From: Azospirillum lipoferum
GTDB lineage: Bacteria > Pseudomonadota > Alphaproteobacteria > Azospirillales > Azospirillaceae
NCBI RefSeq assembly: GCF_024170005.1
Contig: NZ_JALJXJ010000011.1
Location: forward strand, 186,001 to 250,000
Length of the DNA stretch: 64,000 nucleotides
Direction of reading: 5' to 3'
Shown here: positions 47,891 through 55,703 of the stretch, one piece after another
Layout: each line of letters opens with the position of its first letter
Numbering within the stretch: the stretch's first letter is position 1
The notes under the pieces: generated by a model
What the model was told of the DNA's origin: nothing
Database searches by the model: none
Seen by the model: the letters and a program-made list of their open reading frames with translations, nothing else
Position numbers and translations under genes: made by a program

Positions 47891-49009
47891 ATGGCCCGAT
47901 TCCACGAAAGGCGGCTTGTGCCCGCCGTCATGGCGACAACGGCGCTTCTGACGGTGGCGGGCCTGCTTGCAGGCTGCAACGAAACCCACTCCGCCTCCAC
48001 CCCGCCGGAGGGAGAGGTGCGGCCGGTCCGCGTTGCCACGGTCGCGCTGGAACCGCTGATGGACAGCGTGCACTACCCTGCGGTGATCCGCCCGCGGGTG
48101 GAGGCCGATGTCGGTTTCCGCGTCGGCGGCAAGGTGACCGCCCGGCTGGTGGAGGTCGGCACCCGCGTCGAACCCGGCATGCCGCTGGCCCGCCTCGACC
48201 CCACCGATCTACAATTGCAGATCCGCGCCTCCCAGGCACAGCTCGCCTCCGCCCAGGCCGACGCCGCCAACGCGCGCAGCGACTTCCAGCGCTATGCCAG
48301 CCTGCGTCAGGGCGAATGGACGACCCGCCAGGAATACGACCGTCGCAAGACGACGCTGGACAAGGCCGAGTCCAAGGTGCGGGAGGTGGAGGCGCAGTTG
48401 CGCGTCCTCGACAACTCCGCCCAATATGCCACGCTGGTGGCGGACGAAGCCGGCATTGTCACCGCGACGCTGATCGAGCCGGGACAGGTGGTGGCGGCCG
48501 GCCAGACCGCCCTGCGCGTCGCCCGGCTGGGCAGCCTGGAGGCGGTGGCGAACATTCCCGAGCAGAGCGTCGCCACCCTGCCCCGCCAGAAGCTGGCGGT
48601 GGAACTGTGGTCCCTGCCGGGCCAGAGCATCGCCGGCAGCCTGCGCGAGCTGTCGCCAAGTGCCGATGCCAACACTCGCACCTTCCAGGCGAAGATCTCC
48701 CTGACCGATCCGCCGCCGACGGTCCAGCTCGGCATGACCGCGACCGTGGTCGCCGCCGCCGACCATGGCGCCCCCGTCGCCCGCCTGCCGCTGAGCGCAC
48801 TGGCGCAGCGGGAGCAGAAGCCGGCGGTGTGGGTGCTGTCCGCGCCGGATGACCGGCTGGAACTGCGTCCCGTCACCGTCGCGGCTTACGCCGGCGATCT
48901 CGCCCTGATCGGTAGCGGCCTGAAGAACGGCGAGCGAGTCGTCACCGCCGGCGTGCACAAGCTCGATGCCGGCCAGAAAGTCCGCGTCTGGACGGAGCCG
49001 GCGCGATGA
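47891..49009 (+). CDS. RND efflux periplasmic adaptor lipoprotein
   Basis: 372 residues. A signal peptide with lipobox LLAGC (Cys29) predicts lipid attachment to the inner membrane. The lipoyl domain (YPAVIRPRVEADVGFRVGGKV), a coiled-coil hairpin (about 95-150, ASQAQLASAQADAANARSDFQ) and beta-barrel and membrane-proximal domains follow in the order of AcrA/MexE-type adaptors. It links the RND permease to an outer-membrane channel; no outer-membrane protein gene is in this operon. It overlaps the permease gene by ATGA. Confidence 0.9.
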   Translation: MARFHERRLVPAVMATTALLTVAGLLAGCNETHSASTPPEGEVRPVRVATVALEPLMDSVHYPAVIRPRVEADVGFRVGGKVTARLVEVGTRVEPGMPLARLDPTDLQLQIRASQAQLASAQADAANARSDFQRYASLRQGEWTTRQEYDRRKTTLDKAESKVREVEAQLRVLDNSAQYATLVADEAGIVTATLIEPGQVVAAGQTALRVARLGSLEAVANIPEQSVATLPRQKLAVELWSLPGQSIAGSLRELSPSADANTRTFQAKISLTDPPPTVQLGMTATVVAAADHGAPVARLPLSALAQREQKPAVWVLSAPDDRLELRPVTVAAYAGDLALIGSGLKNGERVVTAGVHKLDAGQKVRVWTEPAR

Positions 49010-52000
49010 ACCACTCCCGCATGAACCTCTCGGCCTGGGCGCTGGCCCACCGCACGCTGGTGCTGTTCATGATGCTCGCCAGCGTGCTGGCCGGTGCGCT
49101 CGCCTACAAGACCCTGGGCCGGGCGGAGGATCCGTCCTTCACCTTCAAGGTGATGGTGGTGAGCACCCAATGGCCGGGCGCCACAGCGCGCGAGGTCGAA
49201 CAGTTCGTCACCGACCGCATCGAGAAGAAGCTGGAGGAGGTACCCTACTACGACGTCGCCCGCAGCTATTCCAAGCCGGGTGAATCGGTGATCTTCGTCC
49301 AGTTGAAGGATTCCACCCCGCCGAAGCTGGTGGCGGACCTGTGGTATCAGGTGCGCAAGAAGATCGGCGACATTCGCCAGACGTTGCCGGACGGCGTGAT
49401 CGGCCCCTTCTTCAATGACGAATTCGGCGACGTCTATTCCGGCATCTACGCCTTCATGGGCGAGGATTTCACCCCAGCCCAGCTGAAGAAGGTGGCCGAA
49501 CAGGCCCGCGCCCGCCTGCTGAAATTGCCGGGCGTCGAGAAGATCGATCTGATCGCTCCGCAGGAGGAGCGCGTTTATGTGGAGATCTCCAGCCAGCGGC
49601 TCGCCAGCTTCGGCCTGCCGGTGGAGTCGGTGATCCAGGCGCTCCAGCGCGAGAATGCCATCGCCGCATCGGGCGACGTCGATACCGGATCGCAGCGGGT
49701 CTATGTCCGTCTCGACCTCGGCCTCGACACCGCGGCGGCGGTGCGAGCGATTCCGGTGGAGAGCGGCGGCCGGCTGCTGACCATCGGCGACGTGGCCGAG
49801 GTCAAGCGCGGCTACGTCGAGCCGCGCCGCTATACCCTACGCTACAACGGCCACGACGCCATCGGGATCGGCATTGTGATGGCGAAGGGCGGCAACGTCC
49901 TGAAGCTGGGCGAGCAGCTCGACACCGCGATGGAGAAGATCCGGGCCGAACTGCCGGTCGGGCTGGAGATGGCGCAGGTCGCCGACCAGCCGAAGGTGGT
50001 CGAGCATTCGGTCGGCGAGTTCATGGAATCGCTGGCCGAGGCGCTGGGCATCGTCATCCTGGTCAGCCTCGTCAGCCTGGGCTGGCGCACCGGCATCGTC
50101 GTGGCGCTGGCGGTGCCGCTGGTATTGGCGATGACGCTGGTGGCGATGCAGATCCTGCACATCGATCTCCAGCGCATCTCGCTGGGCGCCCTCATCATCG
50201 CGCTGGGCCTGCTGGTGGACGACGCCATCATCGCGGTGGAGATGATGGTGGTGAAGATGGAACAGGGGTGGGACCGGTTGAAGGCCGGCGCCTTCGCCTA
50301 CACCTCCACCGCCTTCCCGATGCTGAGCGGCACCATCGTTACCGCCGCCGGCTTCGTGCCGGTCGGTTTCGCGGCGTCGGCGGCCGGCGAATACACCAAC
50401 TCGATCTTCTGGGTGGTGGCGCTGTCGCTGCTGCTGTCCTGGGTGGTGGCGGTGATCTTCACTCCCTATCTCGGCTGGCTGCTGCTGCCCAAACCCAAGC
50501 ATGTGGTTCCCGACGGCCATGAGCTGGACATCTACGACACGCGCGCATACCGCATCCTGCGCGGCATGATCGAGGCCTGCGTGCGGGCGCGCTGGGTCAC
50601 CATCGGCGTCACGGTGGCGGCCTTCGTCACCGCACTGGTCGGCTTCGGCCACGTCCAGCAGCAGTTCTTTCCGTCGGCCAGCCGGCCGGAGCTGCTGATC
50701 GATATCCGGCTCGCCGAAGGTTCCTCCTTCGAGGCGACGGCGACCGAGGTGAAGCGGATGGAAGCGGTGCTGGCGAAGGACCCGGACGTCGATTACTGGG
50801 TCGCCTACACCGGCGGCGGCTCGCCGCGCTTCTACCTGCCGCTGGACCAGCAATTGCAAACCGCCAACTTCGCCCAGTTCATGGTGATGACCAAGGGGCT
50901 GGAGGAGCGCGAGCATTTCATGCAGCGGCTGGAACCGACGCTGGAAGCCGACTTCCCCGCCGCCCGCGTCCGCATCGGCCGGTTGGAGAACGGCCCACCG
51001 GTCGGCTACCCGGTACAGTTCCGCGTCACCGGCGAGGATCCGGCGACCATCCGCAAGGTCGCCTATCAGGTGCGCGACACCATGCGCGCCCACCCCAACA
51101 CCGCAAATGTCCATCTGGACTGGGATGAGCTGTCCAAGCGCATCCGGCTGGAGGTGGACACCGCCAAGGCCCGCGCGCTCGGCGTGTCCAAGCAGGATCT
51201 GTCCGATGCCCTGCAACTGCTGCTGAACGGCATGTCCGTCACCCAATACCGCGAGGGAACGGAACTGATCGGCGTCCTGCTGCGCACCACTCCGGAAGAG
51301 CGGATGGACCTGTCGCGTCTGGGCGAACTGAACATCCGCACCAGCCGCGGCACCACGGTGCCCCTCAGCCAGGTCGCCGCCGTGCGTTATGAACTGGAGG
51401 AACCGGTGCTGTGGCGCCGGGCGCGCGAGACGACGATGACGGTCAAGGGCGACGTCACCGGCGGCCTTCAGGCCCCCGTGGTCAGCACCCAGCTGAACGC
51501 TCAATTGAACGCACTCCGCGCCACCCTGCCGGACGGCTATGCCATCACCATGGGCGGCGCCATCGAGGAGAGTGCCAAGGGCCAGGACTCGATCAACGCC
51601 ATGATGCCTGTGATGCTGCTGATCATGGTCACCACGCTGATGCTGCAATTGCAGAGCTTCTCGCGGGTGTTCATGGTCCTGCTGACCGCACCGCTGGGGC
51701 TGATCGGCGTCACCGCCTCGCTTCTGCTGTTCAACCTGCCCTTCGGCTTCGTCGCCATGCTGGGCGTCATCGCGCTGGCCGGCATCATCATGCGCAACTC
51801 GGTCATCCTGGTCGACCAGATCGAACAGGACATCCGCAGCGGCCGGTCGCGCTGGGACAGCATCGTCGAGGCGACGGTCCGCCGTGCCCGCCCCATCGCG
51901 CTGACCGCCGCCGCGGCGATCCTCGCCATGATTCCGCTGACGCAGAGCGTGTTCTGGGGACCAATGGCGGTGGCCATCATGGGCGGCCTGGCGGGTGCCA

Positions 52001-52128
52001 CCGTGCTGACGATCTTCTTCCTGCCGGCGCTCTACGCCGCATGGTTCCGCGTGCCGCGGCCGCAGACCGAAGAGGTGGAGGACGACGGGTTGGGTGGCGC
52101 GCTGCCGAAGCCGGCGCTGGGAGATTGA
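49006..52128 (+). CDS. RND-family multidrug efflux permease
   Basis: 1040 residues, complete. One N-terminal helix is followed by a large periplasmic porter domain, then helices 2-6 with LGALIIALGLLVDDAIIAVEMM (helix 4, two adjacent Asp residues for proton relay), a second porter domain and a final helix block. The C-terminus (VEDDGLGGALPKPALGD) is hydrophilic. The sequence resembles the AcrB/HAE-type subgroup found with TetR repressors rather than heavy-metal CusA pumps (no methionine cluster). Substrates are unknown. A box and hairpin region follows its stop. Confidence 0.95.
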   Translation: MNHSRMNLSAWALAHRTLVLFMMLASVLAGALAYKTLGRAEDPSFTFKVMVVSTQWPGATAREVEQFVTDRIEKKLEEVPYYDVARSYSKPGESVIFVQLKDSTPPKLVADLWYQVRKKIGDIRQTLPDGVIGPFFNDEFGDVYSGIYAFMGEDFTPAQLKKVAEQARARLLKLPGVEKIDLIAPQEERVYVEISSQRLASFGLPVESVIQALQRENAIAASGDVDTGSQRVYVRLDLGLDTAAAVRAIPVESGGRLLTIGDVAEVKRGYVEPRRYTLRYNGHDAIGIGIVMAKGGNVLKLGEQLDTAMEKIRAELPVGLEMAQVADQPKVVEHSVGEFMESLAEALGIVILVSLVSLGWRTGIVVALAVPLVLAMTLVAMQILHIDLQRISLGALIIALGLLVDDAIIAVEMMVVKMEQGWDRLKAGAFAYTSTAFPMLSGTIVTAAGFVPVGFAASAAGEYTNSIFWVVALSLLLSWVVAVIFTPYLGWLLLPKPKHVVPDGHELDIYDTRAYRILRGMIEACVRARWVTIGVTVAAFVTALVGFGHVQQQFFPSASRPELLIDIRLAEGSSFEATATEVKRMEAVLAKDPDVDYWVAYTGGGSPRFYLPLDQQLQTANFAQFMVMTKGLEEREHFMQRLEPTLEADFPAARVRIGRLENGPPVGYPVQFRVTGEDPATIRKVAYQVRDTMRAHPNTANVHLDWDELSKRIRLEVDTAKARALGVSKQDLSDALQLLLNGMSVTQYREGTELIGVLLRTTPEERMDLSRLGELNIRTSRGTTVPLSQVAAVRYELEEPVLWRRARETTMTVKGDVTGGLQAPVVSTQLNAQLNALRATLPDGYAITMGGAIEESAKGQDSINAMMPVMLLIMVTTLMLQLQSFSRVFMVLLTAPLGLIGVTASLLLFNLPFGFVAMLGVIALAGIIMRNSVILVDQIEQDIRSGRSRWDSIVEATVRRARPIALTAAAAILAMIPLTQSVFWGPMAVAIMGGLAGATVLTIFFLPALYAAWFRVPRPQTEEVEDDGLGGALPKPALGD

Positions 52129-52150
52129 TGACCCACTCTTTCGCTCAAGC

Positions 52151-52164
52151 TTGACCGCGGTCAA
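52151..52164 (+). promoter_or_regulatory. third NnrR/FNR-family box, orphan, downstream of the RND gene
   Basis: TTGACCGCGGTCAA is a perfect TTGAC-N4-GTCAA dyad, the same arms as the nirK and nor boxes, centred at 52157.5 in the 168-base convergent gap after the RND permease. The class II geometry seen at nirK and norE would place a start at 52199. The -10 position (52187-52192, CAGGGT) keeps only the A2 and T6 consensus bases, so the promoter is weaker by sequence. No protein gene follows on this strand. Confidence 0.6.
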
Positions 52165-52198
52165 GGGGCACACGCACGACCCGTGACAGGGTGGCCCC

Positions 52199-52293
52199 AC
52201 AATCGATCTCCCGATTGCATCATCACTGCTGATGATCCTCTTTCGTACTGTGCCTTTGCGCCCGGCGGCTTCAGCCTCCGGGCGCATTTTTTT
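52199..52293 (+). ncRNA. candidate NO/oxygen-regulated small RNA
   Basis: If transcription starts 41.5 bases from the box centre, the RNA begins at 52199. It would form three hairpins in a row: 52200-52217 (CAATCG stem, loop ATCTCC), 52219-52236 (ATCATCA stem, CTGC loop) and the terminator 52257-52286 ending in seven U. Between the second and third lies single-stranded CCTCTTTCGT. The CTCC/CCTC segments resemble anti-Shine-Dalgarno seed motifs used by many bacterial small RNAs. Compare FnrS of E. coli and PaiI of Pseudomonas, FNR/DNR-controlled small RNAs. The alternative is that this is only the 3' UTR of the RND gene. Confidence 0.42.
52257..52293 (+). terminator. strong intrinsic terminator
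   Basis: TGCGCCCGG (52257-52265) pairs with CCGGGCGCA (52278-52286), with an inner GGC-TTCA-GCC stem, followed by seven T (52287-52293). It ends the small RNA candidate and also the RND transcript. No T-run is present on the other strand. Confidence 0.87.
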
Positions 52294-52296
52294 GCC

Positions 52297-53451
52297 TCAG
52301 TCGCCCCGCCGGCCGGCCGTTGCCAGCGTCAGGCGGCCGAAGCCCGGCCCCTCCCGCAGAAGACGCCGTCCGCCCACCTCGATCCGCCGATAAGCCGGGC
52401 CGGCCATCAACAGGCAAGCCGTGACCATCGCCACCAACAGCGCCATCGACCAGCCGCCCGGCAAAGCCTTGCGGTCGTAGATGCCCAGCCCCAAGCCCAG
52501 CAGCCGCGTGGTGGCATACTCGACGAAGCCGTGGATCAGGTAGAGCGAATAGGATACGTCACCCAGCCACACCAACGGCCGGACATTCAGGGCACCCGCT
52601 GCCCGTCCGCGGTTGGCGACCGCCGCCAGGATCAGCAGGGCGAACAGCGGAACGGCGAGCAGATCCGGCCCGCCGGTGTGCAGAAGAAACAGGATCGCAA
52701 ACACCCCCCCGGCCATCGTCAGGTCGCTGGACAGCACCGGCGCGGCAAGCCCGCTGCGATATGCGCTGTACAGTAGTGTTCCCAGCAGGAATTCCGGCAG
52801 GCAGCGCAGCAGGGTCTGGGGTCCGTCCCACTGGTTCAGATTGTCCTGCGTCGCCCAGGCCAGCATACAGAGCGTCGCCAGGGCACCGGCCGCCAGGACG
52901 GCCTGCATCCGCCCGCTCGATCGCCAGACCCAGGGCAGCGCAAAGGGGAAGACCAGATACGCCATGAACTCCAGGCTGATCGACCAAGCCGGGTAGTTCC
53001 AGCTCAGCATGCTGGCATAAAGGCCCTGAAGCATGAACAAATTGGCGACCAGCGCCCATACTGACTCGGCTCCCTTCAGCGGAATCGCCGGGAAGCTGCC
53101 GGTGGCGGCATACTCCACCGCGCGGACGGCCAACGCAGTCGCCACGAACAACAGCAGGACCGCCAGATGCAGCGGATAGAGCCGGGCAATGCGCGCCCGC
53201 AGGAACGCCCAGTATTTGTCGCCGACCGAGTCCGTGAAGATTCCGTGATAGACATGCGTCAGCACGAAGCCGCTGAGCATGAAGAACAGGTCGACGGCCA
53301 GATAGCCCTTCTGCACCAGATGCGTGTAGCTGTCAGGATGCAGGTTGGGGAAATACTGGAAGCTGTAATGGTACACCACCACCCACAAGGCCGCGATGCC
53401 GCGCAGCGGGGTCAGGGAGTGGAGGTGGCGGGGGTTGGTCTGCGTATTCAT
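52297..53451 (-). CDS. acyltransferase 3-family membrane O-acyltransferase (OafA/YrhL type)
   Basis: 384 residues, about ten membrane helices. The N-terminal LHSLTPLRGIAALWVVVYHY holds the Arg and the conserved catalytic-region His (VVYHY). LFFMLSGFVLTHVY and WSISLEFMAYLVFPF are further family hallmarks. It transfers acetyl or similar groups to a polysaccharide or lipid. No C-terminal SGNH domain is present. It stands alone and converges on the small RNA candidate with only three bases between. The 266 bases upstream (53452-53717) hold nothing I can identify. Confidence 0.88.
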   Translation of the reverse strand: MNTQTNPRHLHSLTPLRGIAALWVVVYHYSFQYFPNLHPDSYTHLVQKGYLAVDLFFMLSGFVLTHVYHGIFTDSVGDKYWAFLRARIARLYPLHLAVLLLFVATALAVRAVEYAATGSFPAIPLKGAESVWALVANLFMLQGLYASMLSWNYPAWSISLEFMAYLVFPFALPWVWRSSGRMQAVLAAGALATLCMLAWATQDNLNQWDGPQTLLRCLPEFLLGTLLYSAYRSGLAAPVLSSDLTMAGGVFAILFLLHTGGPDLLAVPLFALLILAAVANRGRAAGALNVRPLVWLGDVSYSLYLIHGFVEYATTRLLGLGLGIYDRKALPGGWSMALLVAMVTACLLMAGPAYRRIEVGGRRLLREGPGFGRLTLATAGRRGD

Positions 53452-53717
53452 GGCGCAGGCTCCGGCCGCTCAGACCGATGGCACCTGCCCCGCCGATGGG
53501 ACCTGATCAGAGCGAGATTGCCTGGGCGCAGCCATCGGCCGCCCCGCCTTGAAGCCCGCACCCATGTTCCAGCCGAGACCCATCGAAACCACGTCACCCT
53601 CCAGCCGTTACGCCGCGCAGCACCCGTCCGGCTGCGGACGGAAAGGCAGCCCTATCGCGGGTTAACGGTGGCGGTGACGATTGGTTTCGTGAGGCGGCTG
53701 TTACAGAATAGGGACCG

Positions 53718-55208
53718 TCACAGGAAGAAGACCAGCGTGGTCAGCCCCAACAGCGGCACCAGGATGCCGCAGGACCAAGCCATATAGCCGAAGAAGCTGG
53801 GCATGGCGACGCCACGTTCCTCCGCGATCGCCTTGACCATGAAGTTGGGAGCATTGCCGATATAGCTGTTGGCTCCCATGAACACCGCACCAGCGGAGAT
53901 CGCGGTCAGCGTCAGCGACAGGTCGGTCATCAGCAGTTTCGCGTCGCCGCCGGCCGTGTTGAAGAAGATCAGATAGGTCGGCGCATTATCCAGGAAGCTG
54001 GACAGGATGCCGGCCGCCCAGAAATAGGCGGCAGGGTTCGGTTTCCCGCCCTCGTTCACCGCCGAGATGATGGCACCCAGCGCACCGTCGGTGCCGGCCC
54101 GCAGGATGGCGATGGCGGGGATGATGGTCAGGAAGATGGCGGCGAACAGCTTCGCCACCTCCAGGATCGGCCCCCAGCTGAAGCCGTTCAGGCGGCGGCT
54201 CTGCTTGCTGGTCAGCGCCAGAGACAGGCCAGTGATGCCCAGCAGCAGGAGATTCGACACGATGGTCTCCAGCGGCACCGTCACATGGTACAGCATGACA
54301 CCGGTACCGGGATGCCAGACGCCACTCAGCAGCACGGCGCCGACGATGGCGATCAGCAGCAGCAGGTTGACGCTGCCCTCGATGCGGATCGGCTCGCGTT
54401 CATGCACACCCTCGATCAGCGGGTGCCTGCCGGGATCGCGGGTGTGCAGGACGAGGTCCAGCCCGAAATAGATCACCAGCAGCAGGGCGGACAGGAAGGC
54501 CATTGGCGCCAGCAGATGCACCGTCGGCCAGAAGAAATCGACCCCCTTCAGAAAGCCCAGAAACAGCGGCGGGTCGCCCAGCGGCGTCAGCGAGCCGCCG
54601 ACGTTCGACACCAGGAAGATGAAGAAGACCACCGTGTGGACCTTGTGGCGCCGGTGCTCGTTGGCGCGCAGCAGCGGGCGGATCAGCAGCATCGAGGCGC
54701 CGGTGGTGCCCATCAGGCTGGCCAGCACCGTGCCCAGCGCCAGCCCGACGGTGTTGGCCAGCGGCGTCCCCACCAGCGACCCGGCAAGCCGCACGCCGCC
54801 CGCCACCGTGAACAGCGCGGTCAGCAGCACGATGAAGGGGATATATTCCAGCAGGACCGTGTGCAGCAGTTCATAGGTGGCGAGGTCGACCCCGAAGGTC
54901 GCAGCGAAGGGCACCAGAAAAGCCAGCGCCCAGGCGGCCGAGATCTTGCCGAAATGATGGTGCCAGACCATCGGCGCCAGCAGCGGGAACAGTGCGATCG
55001 ACAGCAGGATCCCCGCGAAGGGAACCACCCACACCGCCCCCAGCAGCCGTCCGTCCAGATGCGGCAAACCGGCATGAGCAACCTCCGCCGCCACCTCCGC
55101 AGCTTGCACCCCATGCGCGCCCAACAGCACGCCGCCGAAGGTGAGCGCCGCGCCGAGAGCGGTCGGGAAGATGGACGGGCGGCGATGGTGCGTGGGGGAA
55201 GTGTTCAT
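53718..55208 (-). CDS. NhaD/arsenite-permease superfamily sodium:proton antiporter
   Basis: 496 residues, about twelve membrane helices. The fingerprints are GTTGASMLLIRPLLRANEHRRHK and SNVGGSLTPLGDPPLFLGFLKGV, typical of the NhaD branch of the ion transporter superfamily, plus LSSFLDNAPTYLIFFNTAGGD. It should exchange Na+ (or Li+) for H+ across the inner membrane. I chose ATG 55208; the earlier part of the open frame does not match. An NhaD function is more likely than arsenite or citrate transport, but the superfamily is broad. Confidence 0.8.
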   Translation of the reverse strand: MNTSPTHHRRPSIFPTALGAALTFGGVLLGAHGVQAAEVAAEVAHAGLPHLDGRLLGAVWVVPFAGILLSIALFPLLAPMVWHHHFGKISAAWALAFLVPFAATFGVDLATYELLHTVLLEYIPFIVLLTALFTVAGGVRLAGSLVGTPLANTVGLALGTVLASLMGTTGASMLLIRPLLRANEHRRHKVHTVVFFIFLVSNVGGSLTPLGDPPLFLGFLKGVDFFWPTVHLLAPMAFLSALLLVIYFGLDLVLHTRDPGRHPLIEGVHEREPIRIEGSVNLLLLIAIVGAVLLSGVWHPGTGVMLYHVTVPLETIVSNLLLLGITGLSLALTSKQSRRLNGFSWGPILEVAKLFAAIFLTIIPAIAILRAGTDGALGAIISAVNEGGKPNPAAYFWAAGILSSFLDNAPTYLIFFNTAGGDAKLLMTDLSLTLTAISAGAVFMGANSYIGNAPNFMVKAIAEERGVAMPSFFGYMAWSCGILVPLLGLTTLVFFL

Positions 55209-55324
55209 CGGTCCGGAAGGTAGGCTGACGAAAGGAACGGGAGTATGCGGACCGACGCAGCGTAAGCCAAGCCGGAAGGGGCATTGGCGACACGAACTTT
55301 CGTATGCGGGGGGTGAGCGGCGAC

Positions 55325-55702
55325 CTAAAAGCATGCCCGCATCATCACAGCCCGGTCGGTCACGCCCGTCCAGCCCGACAGCGGCCGGCACTCCGCCCCC
55401 GCGCACAGCCGGTGCTCGCCTGTGAAACCGGATGCGGCCAGCGTGACCTCGTCACGCGGCGGCAGCTCCGGCCTCCAGGCCATCCAGCCATCAACGGTCA
55501 GGCGGGCATCGGGACCGGGCTCCATTCCCGCACCGGTGCCGCGGATACGGGCCTCTGCCAAGTGCAACCGTCCCGCATCGACCGTCCAGCGTTCCTGCCA
55601 CTCCGTCTTTTCGATGGAGTGGGTCCAGGACAGGGTGAACTCCGTCCCCGGCAGCGACACCAGCAGCGCGCCGCCGAGGGCGAACAGGCAGAGACCACCC
55701 AC
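55325..55702 (-). CDS. DUF1850 protein associated with TAXI-TRAP transporters
   Basis: 125 residues: an N-terminal hydrophobic segment (GGLCLFALGGALLVSLPG), then a small beta-rich domain with FTLSWTHSIEKTEWQERW, the DUF1850 signature. This family is found almost only next to fused TRAP permeases of the TAXI type; the role is unknown. The start is GTG 55702, one base after the permease stop, so translation is coupled. It ends the receptor-permease-DUF1850 operon. Confidence 0.86.
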   Translation of the reverse strand: MGGLCLFALGGALLVSLPGTEFTLSWTHSIEKTEWQERWTVDAGRLHLAEARIRGTGAGMEPGPDARLTVDGWMAWRPELPPRDEVTLAASGFTGEHRLCAGAECRPLSGWTGVTDRAVMMRACF

Positions 55703-55703
55703 T

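Noticed and set aside
52183..52776. Plus-strand frame of 197 codons after the RND gene
   Set aside because: It runs through the terminator hairpin and antisense to the acyltransferase gene, and its product resembles no family.
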